64,000 nucleotides of DNA from Zonotrichia leucophrys gambelii. Taxonomy: Eukaryota > Chordata > Aves > Passeriformes > Passerellidae. The notes beneath the pieces are model-generated. The model was not told where the DNA came from and searched no databases. It was given only the letters and a program-made list of their open reading frames with translations. Positions 39,701 to 50,312 of this stretch are shown here, piece by piece (position 1 is the first letter of the stretch; every line of letters starts with the position of its first letter). Location: assembly GCF_028769735.1 (NCBI RefSeq), contig NC_088177.1, forward strand, positions 23,895,099 to 23,959,098, read 5' to 3'. The translations under genes and the position numbers were made by a program.

Positions 39701-42700
39701 TTTATGGTGGCCTTCTGGCTTCTTTGAGTAAGCATAAATCTGAAAGCATCCAGCTTGTCATTAAATGTGGGATTACCAACATGACAAACAGCTGGACAGG
39801 TTTAATGTATAGACTTAATGCACACTGAGAGTATGCTCATGTGGTATAGTAATTACACAGAAACCAGGAGATATTTCTGACATCTTCATAAAACCATAGA
39901 ATGGTTTGGATTTTAGGGGATCTTAAAGATAATCTCTTTGAAACCACCCATGCCGTGGACAGGACACCTTCCAGCACACCAGGTTGCCCTGATCTCTAGT
40001 TCTTCTACTGTTTCCATTGATTTTGGCAGATTTATTGGTGTAAATTTGCAGAGTTGTGTGTCCATGAAGATAACTTAGTTAATTTTTTCTTTCTTAAAAA
40101 GCCTCTATTTGTTAACAATTGAATACTATTTATACGTAAAGTTTGTTAAAAATTATAAATTTAATTACATGTCCATGGTGTAAAAATGAAGTGATTTAAT
40201 AAAATTATAAGCTGAAGGAGCAGCAGAAGAATTTTGAGCTCTTGTGGATTGAAGAATCTTACAGCTTTCTGAGTGGACTAAGAAATATATCCGTGTATAT
40301 TAAGTCAATGTAATTATTTTGTTACACTAGCACATACAATAAAATATAATACATATTTATACAGTGGAAAATAATTTTGATATAATTTATGTTCTAGGTC
40401 TTCATCCTCCAGGCCCCCCTTTGGCAAGACCTGTTCTTCCTCGAGAAAGAGGAGTTGTGGATAGAGTTATTGAATATTTGGTTGGTGATGGTCCTCAGAA
40501 CAGGTAAATGTTCTTTAAGAAATGCCTAAACACTTAGGGGAAAGGAAGCTTCTTAACCTTTTTGTTTTAGCCATGTCAAGGTTAAAAGAGTTGTAAGTGA
40601 ACTGTCCAAAATTTTCGTAATTGTGAAATGGCTCTTTCTTAATGCTTCACTTGAAATATCTTTGCAGGGAAGCTGGTGATATTTGGGCAAACCTAATCTC
40701 TGTTCTGAGTAATATTAGCTGTGTGATACAAAGAAAGAGCTGTGCTCAAGTGGGTGAATGGCTTATGTTTTCAACTAAAAAAAGAGAAAACATTTGCCTC
40801 AGCACTTTAGCCTTATATCTGTTATAAATGTCTTTCAGGTTGCTTTCAGAATTGTCCAAACATATCAGAACTTAACATGTTTACTATGCTTACTTTTCAT
40901 ATTAACTGTATTCTAATGAAATAAAGGCTTAATTTGGATGGTATTTTCTGACACTGATGATACTAAAAATATGTTGAACTGTAGTTTAAAGTGCAGCTGA
41001 GACTATTTCACTGTGATTAAAGCAACTTCACAAAGTATTATTTAATCTACAGATTTAGTTTGCTTTCAAGGTTAATAATTTCATTGTGGAAATGACTTTT
41101 TGGAAGAAAAGGTCTAGGATATTAGCCAATATGTGAGGTAAAATCTCCCTTAAGCGTGCTATTGCTTCAAGGTATGTTACTATATATTATTCATGTTTTC
41201 TAGGTATGCCCTTATATGTCAGCAATGTTTTTCTCACAATGGTATGGCTTTGAAGGAGGAGTTTGAATACATAGGTAAGAGCTAATCCTTTTTTAGACTG
41301 TATTACTTGGCTAATGTTTCATAACAAACATGCATCATACTTCATTTTGGCTGCAGCTGAGTACTTAGCTGACATTGTGAAGTACCACTTCATGTGGGAA
41401 CATTTTTTGTTAACTTATTACTCTGTTTTTTAAGATTTACTTCAAGGCTTGGAGAAGTACTTTATTGCAACCTTCAGGTCATGGATTTTATGTGTAGAAA
41501 ACTATTCAGTAGAAATAAGCTTCCTCCAATACATCCCTGAACATTGCTACTGGCTATGAATGGTTCTCAGAAGGGTTTTATGTTGAGAAACTATCTGACA
41601 TTAAAGTGTGCCTCTTTCACCAGAACTTAAACTAAATTTTCCTTTGGCAAGAAGATCTTGGGGGCGTATTGGAAAAAGAGTGGGAACAAGCCCTAGGGGC
41701 CTATATGTGAATTTATGGCTGACAATAACTTAAGACAGACACAGCTCTTTATTGAACACAGATGTTGTATATTGCCTGCTTTCTACCACAAGTGTAAGCC
41801 TGATACTTAAGAAACTAGGGATTCCTAGATAAATCTTCTATTTCATTTTGTTTTGTTTACTTTTATGAGTAAATATACTGCATTGTAACAATAAGCTAAA
41901 TGTTTCCTATGAAACCAAAGATAAGTAGTCTATATGTTATCTTAGTTCTTATGAGTTCACAACTCAACTGTACCAGAAACTGCCACTTCCCCCCTTGTCT
42001 TGATGAGAGTGGGGGAGGACAAAAAGAGTTATTTAAAAGAGTTATTTAAAGTATTAAATGATATCCAGTACTTCTGCAAAACAAACCAGCTTTTTCTTTT
42101 CTTAATTAAGCACCACTGGAGCAGAATGCTCCTCAGAAAGCAGAGTGAAACATACCCTATGGAATTCCTAACATCTCCTAACACTTCCTAACATCAGAGT
42201 GTGAGGAAAGTGGTGTCTTAAGGGTAGGGGAAAAATAATCTGCCAACTTAATTCTTTTGTAGGAAAGAATAGAACAACACCATGTGGCAGCATCTGGCAC
42301 TACTGAATTGCATGATTTTGTTCATTGTGGTTGAATCTTTCACAGTGTTGGGCAGTACTCAGTTCAGCAGAGCTGAAAGCAAGCAGGTTTCTAAAAACCA
42401 ACTGTCTGCTGAATTTAAAAAAGGACTTATATAGAACAACTTATGTAAATTTGGTGGAGGTGCTGTCTGGTACTCATAGTCACTTAGTTAACTGGTTTTG
42501 GTATTTTAAAGCATCAGAATATAGTGTAGGAATAAAGGTGAAATGTGAAGCTAATTAGTGAGGCTGCTTACTGGGTGTGCTTTGTGGTATAGCATTTAGA
42601 TGTGCCTACTGCTTCTTCCTGAATCCTGCAAGAAAAACTAGACCTCAGGCTCCACGACTTCCAGACTTCAGTTTTGAAAAAAGGCCAACTACAGAATTGC

Positions 42701-45700
42701 GATCTCAAATGGAGCCTCTGGAACCCAGAGAGAGAAGGCCCCAGGAGACTGAACAGGCAAAAGGTAAGTACTGATCTCATGAAGTCTGCTCTTTTCCAAA
42801 TGTTTAATGAAATTCACTGTCATCTAGCTCTCTGTTGAGCTAAGTTTTCTGGTAAGAATGACAACAGCTGAAGTACTCAAACACTGCTCCAAACAGGGTT
42901 CCTGGTGAGGTGATCAGTGACCAGAGTCTGTCAGTGTTAAAGGTCAATGCCCTTAACATGCTTTAGCTTTTGATCAACCCTCAGTTGGGTAGGCAGTTGA
43001 TCTAGATGATTGTTGTTGGTCCATTCTAATTGAAATAGTGCAGTTTATTCTGATTTCATAAGAAGTGCAGTTTGTATTTTTTTTTTCAGTTCTTGTCTCT
43101 GGTCCTAGCTTAGGTTGTTGATAGTAGTGTCTTCTTTCCTGTGCCCTAAAATGTCTTCATATTTCTCATTATTTTGTGCAAATGATGGCATAACATATTT
43201 TTTCACTCTAGTGTTACTGACAAACGGATAGAAAAGGCTGTAAATTACAGAAATCGTTAAGGAGGGAGTATGTCCCAAAGTAGTTAACTTTCACTGTGTT
43301 TGGCAGGTCATTTGATTGAGGTGTGTTGGAATTTCTGCCTTTGTTCCTTTTGCTCTTTTCCTCAGGGCAGGAAAATCTAGTAAAACTGCCTTGTTTAATT
43401 TCAGGTAGTTCAAAGACAAATTGTCAATTTTAATTTAACATAGTTCCTTTTGAGACGTTTTATAGTCTACAGATACAGTAGGCATCTGGTGTACAGCCAG
43501 CAGGAAGATGCAGTGTTTTAAAAGACTCCAGAAATCATAATTTCAGACCAGAGGATCTCCAGTTAGTTGTGCTGTTGAGTGCTTGATGGGACTTTGTTAG
43601 CTTAAGCAGGGGTCCTGGAGGAAAACTAACAGACAGTGTGCAGCCCTGAGGTTCAGACTGGAAACACCCAACTGTGGGAAACTGTCAGAGTGTAATAGAG
43701 TGCTTCTGCTGGATTATTTTGAGCAGGGAGTACAAAATAACATTGGGTGTTACTTTCTGACATGGGAAGGCTACACAAAACCAGTAGGGAAGTCATATTT
43801 AGAGGTGGCAGTCTCTGGGTATGGCCTCATGAGGGTGCATTGTAGTGAAAACTTGCTTTCTTTTCCTGTACCATAGTGCACTCTTACCTCAGTAAAAGTG
43901 CTGTTACTGGCATGAAAGTAAGCCTGAAATCAAATGGATGAAACGGAGCCAATGAAATTATCTCATTTGCCCTTAAATTCTGGTGTTATTTTTTTAGCAA
44001 GGGGAGGGTAGCTTCTTGTGGGTAGCTTCTACTTTTGAACTTAGAAGATTCTTACAGAAAAAGGCATACTTTGTTTCTGGGATCTTTAAATGTGCTTGTT
44101 TTCTTCTGTCTGACTCAAGTAGAGAGGTCCTTGAAGAGGGCTGTTCAATTCTTGGAGGCATGTGCCTCACGGGTTTTTGAATATTATCCATTACTGCAGG
44201 TTTTTAGAGAGAGATAAGGAGATGTGCTTGCTAATTAATCTGGTATTATCATTGAAAGAAATTATTATGAACCTATGCCTATAAAGGTCTGAGCTGCTGA
44301 GTCTGTCTACAGTTGTTGTAAAGAATGTAAAATCTGAAGAATTACTGTGAGATTGCAATTAACCAGTTCAGATGTAGGAATGAAAACTGTGAGATAAGTT
44401 GCTTTTTAGAGAAGCAGAATTTTATCAAACATTTCAGCAGAAAAATAGGATGGATTTATTGCAGTAAATATGATTTTAACCAATTTACCTTTAACAATGA
44501 AAATGACTTGGTTTTTTTTCTGATGTGGTCTTGTATTAATGTGCTGCTTTATTTAAAAACAGCAGGAAAAGAAACTGCTGTGAGCTTCATTGTCCAGTTG
44601 TCTTTTTCTGATAGGAAGTAGATGGTAAGATTTTGCTCAAGAAGTGTAAGTAAGTGAGTGGTATACAGACTTTTGGTTTTCAATGTTAAATAGCAGATAT
44701 TTTCTGAATGTTTATTCTCCAAGATGATACAAACCATTCTGTTTTGATAATTACTAAGCAGCCAGAAATAGAGTATATCTTAGTACTTTACATAGCTCTG
44801 AGAAATGTTGTGTTGATTTAGAGGAGGCCAGTGCCTGCCTGTGACTTGTCACAAAGGAATCTCTTCTCAATGAGAAAATATTTTCACTAAATCACTTTTC
44901 CACTGGAACTGTAATGTGAAACATAACTGCTTACATGCAGTTGGGGTTTATTAATAAATGAACACATTCCTTGATTGTAAGTTTTAAGGTATGAAGCTGT
45001 CATTAAGGTACAGCTCTGGGGAAGGTTTTTGTTCACCACAGTAAAATAGCTGCTGTCATAGCAAGAATAGAGAATATATCTTCACTTACAGATGTAGACA
45101 AACATTAACATCAGGAAACCAACTTCACCACAATGCTGGCAACACAGGGGAGTACAACTCTTACCTGTAATTCATTTATACCATAGCTGTGTAGCTCAAG
45201 GAAATGGCAAAATAATGTGATAAAGAAATGCTATAAATATTTTTTACCAGTCAGCTACTTTAGCTAATGGGTAGAGCATGAAGCTGAATCTTTTTTCCAG
45301 TTGTGTGCTCATGTAGTGACAGGCATGTTACATGCTACTCCTGTGGTTAAGAGATCTGAAGAATGCTTATGGAGAGTGCCATTGGCACTGAACTTGAAAT
45401 TTTGTTTTAAACCTCTGGAAAATGGAGTCATCAGCTGTCAGTCTGGTGCAGATTACTGGCACAAGCATCATGCTTCCTTATTCAGCAGATTAATTTAGGA
45501 AATTTAAGTACCAGAGTGAAGCAATAAACTTCAGCTCTTTTCTTACCTTTCCCATAAATGGCTTGATTTTGATCCCCTCCTCCTCCCATCAAAGGCTAGT
45601 TGGTTCTCTCATGTAGGTATCTTAAATGTATCAATGTTTGGATCATATTGAAAGAGCCAACAGGAAGCACTTTAGCCTCTGGATTAATTTTGTCTTGCCT

Positions 45701-48700
45701 TTATTTAGTACTGTTAGGCTCTTCTTGATTCAGGTTTAGCATTTCACAGTATTTTGAAACAAATTTATTTTCACAGTATTTTGAAAAAAAATTAACTGCA
45801 TCAGTCTTTTGTGTTGAATGTCTGATGTTGATATTTAGAGGTCTTCATTAGATGAAGATTTGAACTTCAGACTTCACCACAGTGGTGAAACACTTTGTGG
45901 ACTACTTTATGTGATGTCTCTAGATTTGTATGGGATTCCTTGGTCATTTAGCTCAAATATTTTTATGATTACTTAATACTGTCACTTGTAAGGATTCTTG
46001 GGATACAGCAACTGCTAGTATGTTTGAAAGGGTTTCCATTATAAAGGCAGGTGCAGAAACTTGGCTTGTTCAACGGAAGGGGTCACAATAATGATCTCTG
46101 CCAGAAATAATGACATTTCAAGTGTGTGCTCATTGTGAGTTCTACCATAAATGGAGCTTGGCTTTGGGCAAGTGTTGCAGAAAGCTTTTCTAGCAATGAA
46201 ACTGATGGAAGACAAAGGACTAATATGTCTAGAACTCGATTTCTCAAGCAGACTTAAATCAGCTCACCTTGACTTTAATAACTTGTAAACAAATTCTTTT
46301 GATTTAAAAATGTATTATGTTTCCAGTCAACCACAGTTCAGTTTTGCTGAACAACAAAATGCCTTTTGAGTTGCCTTTTTGGTAGGACATATTCTCTGAC
46401 TTGTTTCAAAGGCTTCACAAGAGCTTTCTGTGACACCAAAGTCACTAACAGATTACTGTGAGACACATGTTCTTTAAAAGTGCTCAGACAGGTGGCACTA
46501 TGTAGAAATCTATCTTAAAGGAGAGCTGTAGTAGTGAAGAATACTTGTCCCAAAGCTACTTGAAAGCACAAGCAGCTTTATTTTAGAGCTCTTACACTAT
46601 TTTTATGAATTCCCACTTAATAGGCATTTTCTAGTTAATTTAATAGTGATGCAGTATTATGATTTCACTGGTTACTCATTGAAATACTCTCTGCAACAGG
46701 AGCAAGAATGGCTGACTTGTTACAGTGTGAAGTGCATATACGTTCTAAGTACTAATCACTAAGCTCGAGTGTTGAGGGGAAAAGCTGCTGTAGCCAGGAG
46801 CAGGTTTTTTAAGGTTCATTGTTGCAGCTCTTAAATGTGCAGCAAGTGTAGGGCTGTTTTTGCTGTTAAGATCATGTGGGTGAAGCTACATTCTGTGGTT
46901 AAATGATGGATTAAGTATTCCTCATCAAGAACACTTAAATTGTCTTTTGTCATCTTTTAAAGTTTGTTGTCAGAACTTTCACTTGTTGGCTGCTGCTCTT
47001 ACAAAGATTTTATTCATGCACTATTTAAACCAGGTTGACTTTAGGCAAGCTTTCCAGTAATTGGTGTATTTAAAATGGAATCACTATATATTTTTAATGA
47101 GACTGATCATGTTTGTGGTTGGAGTTAGCATCACTTACTGTGAATGCCCTGGCTACTCGTTTAAGGGACCTGCTCTTTAGTTTCTTGTAACTTTCTCAGA
47201 CTGCATTATAAGACCAAAATTTTTCATGCAAATTTGTATTACTATAAATTCTGTAGAGTTTCAAGAGTTTCAGTTAGTTTGCCCAAGACCATACTGAAAG
47301 GAAAACTCATACAATACCTGACAATTTTTGTTTAAATAAGCAGTGTCTCCATACCTTTTAGTAGAATATAAAAATGAGACCACTGTCCTGTTCTTTTGAT
47401 TATAGTTAGAATATGCATTTCTTCAGGTTTTCTCCTTTCCATTAGAAGCTTCTGCTGATGGCTGTGATTGTCCCTGGGTTTTACATCAAAAATGTTATAA
47501 ATGCTTAGCATCCTTCTGATCAGACTGAGCAAACAATCTCTTTACTTTTTTGACTCAAGCCTGAAGACCAGCAATAAAGGAATGTAACTCAAGTGTGGAG
47601 GGATTGGAGCAGGAAAATGCACAAACTTATTCATAGAATTCGAGGCAGAAGAAAAAATGCAGAGATGAGACAGAAAGAAAACTGACAGTTGGGAGATAAA
47701 GATTGAGTACAGACAGAGATGGGATCAAGATGGAAATTAAGGAGCAGAAGAGAGTGGGATGGCTTGGAAAATAACTGAGAACATTAATTTGCTTGGGCAG
47801 AAATAGGAGGGTTGAAAAATTTTTAACAAGAAGCCAGGGCAGGTGTTGAGCAGCTTGTGGTTGAGACAGCAGGGAAAGAATCAGGAGGTGAGTCAGCTAC
47901 AGACTTGCTAAAATGAAAGATCCAGTCTGAGAAAACAACGGAGAAGCTGGGCTGCTCTGAGCAGTCTGAAATGAAGCCTGGAACTAGCTAGGCAGAGGTT
48001 TGTGTGGAAAGAGGTCTTCAGTTCTTGGTGACAGATGGCTTTTGTACAAGGTCTGCTGGACAGGGGTGTGCAACAGCTCTTCTACTCAGTCACGGGCCAA
48101 GAAGCCAGAGCTTCTAAAACTTTCAGCTCTGCTTGAATTCTGTATCAGCCTGAGGCAGTCTGATTTACTTTCAGACTTCTACCCTACATGTTCTGATCAA
48201 CATGAACATGTGACATTTGACTGACACTTGTTTTCTGAGAGGTTGATATTGGGACCAGTGCTGCTTGATGTCTTTGTCAGGAACATGGACAGTGGGCTTG
48301 GGCACAGTTCAGCAGGTTTGCTGATGATGCTGAGCTGTGTGGTGCAGGGCAGGGATTCCATCCAAAAGGATCTTGAGAGGCTGGAGAGGTGGGACTGTGA
48401 ACCTCATGAAGTTCAGCAAGGCCATGTCTAAGGTCCTGCATCTGGATCAAGGCAATCCCAAGCTCAAGTACAGGCTGAGCAGAGAATGAATTGAGAGTAG
48501 CCCTGAGGAGAAGGATGTGAGGATGTTGGTTGGCAAGAATCTCAGCATGACCTGGCAATGTGTGATTGCAGCCCAGAGAGCCAACCATGTCCTGCCATTG
48601 TATTTGGCATCACATATGTTTAATTTTTTCCCCTTTCTCTTCATTATTAGGCTATTCTGATTTTAACCTAGGGGTTTAACTTTTACTGTTATTCTCCTTC

Positions 48701-50312
48701 CCATCCCACCAGGGTGGCAGGAGGGTGGGTGGGGGAGTAAGCAAGTGTCTGGTCTGCAACCCAGCTGCAGGCTGGGTTAAACCACAGCAGGCCCCTGGCA
48801 TAAGAAGGACATTCTCCTTTTGGAGCAAGTCTGGAAGAGGGCCACAAACAGGGCCAGAGGGCTGGAGCACCTGTCCTGTGGTGATAGGCTGAGAGGGTTG
48901 GAGCTGTGCAGCCTGGAGAAGAGAAGGCTTTGGGGAGACCATAGAGTGCCTTCCAGGATCTAGAGGGGCTCAAGAAAGTTGGAGAGGGACATGATCCAAG
49001 GGCATGTAGTGATAGGACAAGGCAGAAGAGATAGGAACTGAAAGAGTAGGTTTAGATGAGGTATTGGGAAGGAATTTTTCACTGTGAAGAGGGATGAGAC
49101 ACTGTAACAGGCTGCCCAGAGAAGCTGTGGCTGCCCCATCCCTGGAAGGATGGGGCTTTGAGCAACTTGGTCTAGGGGAAGGTTGGAATCAGATTGATCT
49201 TTAAGGCTGCTTCTAACCCAAACCACTCTATGGAATTAGAAACATTTGATAAGGCTAACATTTTTGAGCTGTAACTTTCAATTTTGCACACTGTTCCCCT
49301 TTACAGTATGTATTAGTACTGCATAGTACTGAGTATTACTGGTCAATAAATCAACTGCCATCAGCAATACCATTCTGCAGTACCTTTGTGTCATTTAGTG
49401 CAGCACTACATTCAGTTTTTCAGTGCTTATGCTTATTTCAAAATATGACTCTTACTTTTCTTATGCTACAGAAGTCTTGCTGGGAAGCTAGAATATACTT
49501 CTTTAGAGGCAGTACTTAGAATAAATGTTTTTGATTTTAAAAATATGCTTGTTATCAAAGAAATTCCCACCCTAGATGAAGAGTAAGTATACTCACTCCT
49601 GTGCAACCATCCTACGCTACCCCAGGGAAGAGAGAATATGCAATAATTTTCATTTGCTGGTTTGATATATTTGGTTTTTTTCCCCGATTATCAGACTCCT
49701 TATGTTTAAAGTGATTTCAATCAAGAATGTTTTAGTTTGTGTACAGATTGAACTGTTATAAAAAAAAGTTCAACAGCTGGTGAAATACATTAGCAAAGAC
49801 AAAGAAACTGAATTGCCATAGTTTTTTTAACATCTCACTTTAGTAAACAAGTTTAGAAGGCTTCTGTTGAGGATGAACATATGCAAGTAATACCTTAGTG
49901 ACAGCTAAGCTCTTTTCCATAGTATTTTTCCCCTTAAATTTTAATTGTTTTACATGTGACCATCTTAGAAAAACCAAAGCTTTTATGGCTTGAGAATGTC
50001 ATGCAGTTACTAGTCAAAACCTGTATGCAATTGCAGAATGTTTAATTTGTTTTTAATAATATTAGTTGCCTCTTAATTTCTGCAAATGGCTATTTTGTAA
50101 TTTTTCTTTTCACAGAATCTGAAGATGATGGAGTCCGGCTCGTTGAGACAAATGACACAGATGATAAAGCACCAAGTTCTGAGCATCTAAATGATAAGCT
50201 AGCTGAAGAAGTCGAAAAAGAAGAAGCAGAAAACATTTCAACAACTGAAGAGGCTATTTCAGAGTCTACTTCAGCTGAACAAAGTGAAGAATCTTTAATA
50301 AAAGCAGAATAA
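12679..50312 (+). CDS. LNPK: Lunapark, ER junction formation protein (spliced, 12 coding exons)
   Basis: Lunapark is a membrane protein of the endoplasmic reticulum that sits at three-way tubule junctions and stabilises the network alongside atlastins and reticulons (family knowledge). The coding sequence joins 12679-12705, 13941-13982, 15162-15349, 18640-18698, 21913-21953, 28052-28132, 28219-28270, 35186-35404, 40398-40503, 41204-41274, 42593-42763 and 50116-50312. This gives 417 residues plus a stop. All introns are GT-AG and every phase matches. Order of parts: Met-Gly N-terminus (Gly2 myristoylation context), charged coil at about 24-41, membrane segments at about 46-66 and 77-98 with a short loop, coiled coil at about 100-145, Pro/Ser/Ala-rich linker at about 150-255, C4 zinc finger with Cys277, Cys280, Cys299 and Cys302, LNPARK motif at 305-310, and an acidic Glu/Ser/Thr tail. 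I recognised it by similarity to the human protein from memory; no search was run. No frameshift or premature stop is present. Confidence 0.97.
13941..13982 (+). CDS. LNPK: LNPK coding exon 2 (residues 10-23)
   Basis: It encodes AKPSTVEVLEKIDK, 14 codons in phase 0 at both ends, so it could be skipped in frame. The acceptor is CAG at 13938-13940 and the donor is GTATGT. An AAG lies three bases upstream (13935-13937), making a tandem NAGNAG acceptor that could add one Gln. Intron 2 before it (12706-13940) is 1235 bp and holds nothing else I recognise. Confidence 0.93.
15162..15349 (+). CDS. LNPK: LNPK coding exon 3 (residues 24-86): coil and first membrane segment
   Basis: The acceptor is TTTATTTGCAG and the donor GTAAGT, and the exon ends in phase 2. 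It opens with the charged helix EIQTLEEFREKNQRLQKLW, then a hydrophobic segment at residues 46-66, a short loop with PDEWTAR (67-73), and the start of the second hydrophobic stretch. Compared with the human protein as I recall it, residues 65, 70, 75 and 85 differ (Cys, Trp, Thr, Phe here). Intron 3 (13983-15161, 1179 bp) has an 18-bp tandem duplication near 14623-14658 and nothing else notable. Confidence 0.97.
17832..17851. repeat. Poly-T run, 20 bases
   Basis: An uninterrupted run of 20 T within intron 4. No attached transposon is recognised. Confidence 0.9.
18640..18698 (+). CDS. LNPK: LNPK coding exon 4 (residues 86-106): second membrane segment
   Basis: The acceptor TTTCTAAAG at 18631-18639 follows a long T run. 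The exon completes the second membrane segment (IIWCIRTLLIFFF) and ends in the basic SKRTERN stop-transfer stretch. The donor is GTAAGT, phase 1. The Ile-Arg-Thr within the hydrophobic segment is a family feature. Intron 4 (15350-18639, 3290 bp) holds a run of 20 T at 17832-17851 and no recognised element. Confidence 0.96.
21913..21953 (+). CDS. LNPK: LNPK coding exon 5 (residues 106-119)
   Basis: It encodes DALEDLKSQKKKI, the start of the cytosolic coiled coil. The acceptor is TTCTTTTAG, the donor GTAAGT, and the exit phase 0. The reading frame stays open past the donor to 22331, so retention of this intron would add 126 residues before a stop. Intron 5 before it (18699-21912, 3214 bp) shows no recognised element. 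Confidence 0.94.
21954..28051. other. LNPK: LNPK intron after coding exon 5 (6.1 kb)
   Basis: The first 380 bases stay open in frame with the upstream exon and are unusually C-rich near 22200-22330. A block at about 27170-27880 looks like conserved noncoding sequence (listed separately). No transposon is recognised. Confidence 0.6.
27170..27880. promoter_or_regulatory. Candidate conserved noncoding element in an LNPK intron
   Basis: The text is dense in homeodomain-type words (TTAATTAAGC, CTAATTGC, GTTAATTGGC, TGTAATTATT) and in TTTAT/AATAAA words typical of HOX/CDX sites. It also has an ATCGAT word and balanced, non-repetitive composition that differs from the T/G-rich intron around it. These are the hallmarks of deeply conserved developmental enhancers. 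Conservation itself cannot be seen from one sequence, so this is inference. Confidence 0.35.
28052..28132 (+). CDS. LNPK: LNPK coding exon 6 (residues 120-146)
   Basis: It encodes LEEVMEKETYKNAKLILERF and then DPESSAK, the conserved continuation of the coiled coil. The acceptor is TTTCCAG, the donor GTGAGT. It is 81 bases, phase 0 on both sides, so skipping would be in frame. Confidence 0.97.
28219..28270 (+). CDS. LNPK: LNPK coding exon 7 (residues 147-164)
   Basis: It encodes DTELPSAGTSATPRPGQ and the first base of a Glu codon. The acceptor is TTGGCAG, the donor GTAATA. The preceding intron (28133-28218) is only 86 bp, so retention in transcript data would not be surprising. This region is poorly conserved across the family, except PSAG and RPGQE. 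Confidence 0.9.
30491..30553 (+). mobile_element. CR1 LINE 3' end fragment
   Basis: GGTTGGATTTTATGATCTTA, followed by AAGGTCTTTTCCAACC and a diverged ATGATTCTGAG tail, matches the terminal part of avian CR1 elements. It is short and diverged. Confidence 0.75.
31525..31540. repeat. (TA)n microsatellite
   Basis: About eight TA units in a row, followed by a T run. Confidence 0.85.
35186..35404 (+). CDS. LNPK: LNPK coding exon 8 (residues 164-237): Pro/Ser-rich linker
   Basis: It begins (E)IRQRTAAQRN, identical to the human segment as I recall it, runs through a Pro/Ala/Ser-rich low-complexity linker, and ends in the conserved SVLPRHPGSPATSVPGMG. The acceptor is TTCTTGTCAG, the donor GTAAAC. 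It is 219 bases, phase 1 on both sides, so skipping is possible in frame. The linker is the known site of regulatory phosphorylation in the family; several Ser-Pro sites are visible. Confidence 0.97.
38113..38384 (+). mobile_element. CR1 LINE 3' UTR fragment
   Basis: It contains GGCCAGTGGCAGGGCCCAAA, CACAGCACCAAGCCTGACAG, AGTTCAAGAAGCGTT, GGGGTGTCCTGTGCAGGGCC and GGCATATTCTGTGAGTTCT, in the order of a CR1 3' end common in birds outside the chicken lineage. It is 5' truncated, as is usual for CR1. Confidence 0.9.
39893..39997 (-). mobile_element. CR1 LINE 3' end fragment, minus orientation
   Basis: CCATAGAATGGTTTGGATTT, then GATCTTAAAGATAATCTC, GCCGTGGACAGGACACCTTC and CACCAGGTTGCCCTGATC is the reverse complement of the avian CR1 terminus. 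Confidence 0.88.
40398..40503 (+). CDS. LNPK: LNPK coding exon 9 (residues 237-272)
   Basis: It encodes LHPPGPPLARPVLPRERG and VVDRVIEYLVGDGPQN, the highly conserved lead-in to the zinc finger. The acceptor is GTTCTAG, the donor GTAAAT, exit phase 2. Confidence 0.97.
41204..41274 (+). CDS. LNPK: LNPK coding exon 10 (residues 272-296): first half of the zinc finger
   Basis: It encodes RYALICQQCFSHNGMALKEE and FEYI. Cys277 and Cys280 form the first CxxC pair of the C4 finger. The acceptor is TTTTCTAG, the donor GTAAGA, exit phase 1. Intron 10 before it (40504-41203) is 700 bp with nothing recognised. Confidence 0.98.
42593..42763 (+). CDS. LNPK: LNPK coding exon 11 (residues 296-353): second half of the zinc finger and LNPARK motif
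   Basis: It encodes FRCAYCFFLNPARKTRPQAP, with the second CxxC pair (Cys299, Cys302) and LNPARK at 305-310, then a diverged charged stretch. The acceptor is GTGGTATAG with a weak pyrimidine tract, the donor GTAAGT. It is 171 bases, phase 1 on both sides; skipping would stay in frame but destroy the finger. Intron 11 (41275-42592, 1318 bp) has a short tandem duplication near 42022-42050. Confidence 0.97.
48237..48601 (+). mobile_element. CR1 LINE fragment, ORF2 reverse transcriptase part (left piece)
   Basis: It matches the avian CR1 ORF2 region from GGGACCAGTGCTGCTTGATG through AACCTCATGAAGTTCAGCAA to CAGCCCAGAGAGCCAACCAT. The reverse transcriptase catalytic motif FADD is readable at 48317-48328, but the frame is broken elsewhere and the element is dead. 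The right-hand piece resumes at 48798. Confidence 0.92.
48602..48797 (+). mobile_element. LTR fragment nested in CR1
   Basis: Between the two CR1 pieces lies unrelated sequence with TTTGGCATCACATATGTTTA, a pyrimidine-rich tract, CCTTCCCATCCCACCAGGGT, a GTGGGTGGGGGAGTAAGCAA block and the terminal CTGGGTTAAACCACAGCA. These match the 3' half of the avian LTR family also seen at 7270-7755. About 110 bases of the CR1 consensus are missing at the junction, so the event involved a deletion as well as an insertion. Confidence 0.7.
48798..49236 (+). mobile_element. CR1 LINE fragment, ORF2 end and 3' UTR (right piece)
   Basis: It continues the CR1 from CATAAGAAGGACATT through GGCTGGAGCACCTGTCCTGT, CAGCCTGGAGAAGAGAAGGC and GGGCATGTAGTGATAGGACA to the terminal CCAAACCACTCTATGG. 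Order and orientation agree with the left piece, so both are one original insertion. Confidence 0.93.
50116..50312 (+). CDS. LNPK: LNPK coding exon 12 (residues 353-417 and stop): acidic tail
   Basis: The acceptor is TTTTCTTTTCACAG. It encodes an acidic Glu/Asp/Ser/Thr-rich tail starting ESEDDGVRLVETNDTDDK and ending EESLIKAE before TAA at 50310-50312. Sequence conservation in the tail is low in this family, so the assignment rests on frame, phase, composition and the lack of any other downstream exon. Confidence 0.92.

Larger units (their letters stand above)
35405..40397. other. LNPK: LNPK intron after coding exon 8 (5.0 kb)
   Basis: It holds two CR1 fragments in opposite orientation (38113-38384 plus, 39893-39997 minus). 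Nothing else is recognised. Confidence 0.65.
42764..50115. other. LNPK: LNPK intron 12 (7.4 kb)
   Basis: This is the largest intron. It holds a CR1 copy interrupted by an LTR fragment (48237-49236) and a direct duplication of TTTCACAGTATTTTGAAA near 45741-45788. The rest is unremarkable intronic sequence. Confidence 0.65.

Noticed and set aside
48228..49226. Several open frames on both strands
   Set aside because: They are out-of-frame readings of the dead CR1 element and the nested LTR fragment.
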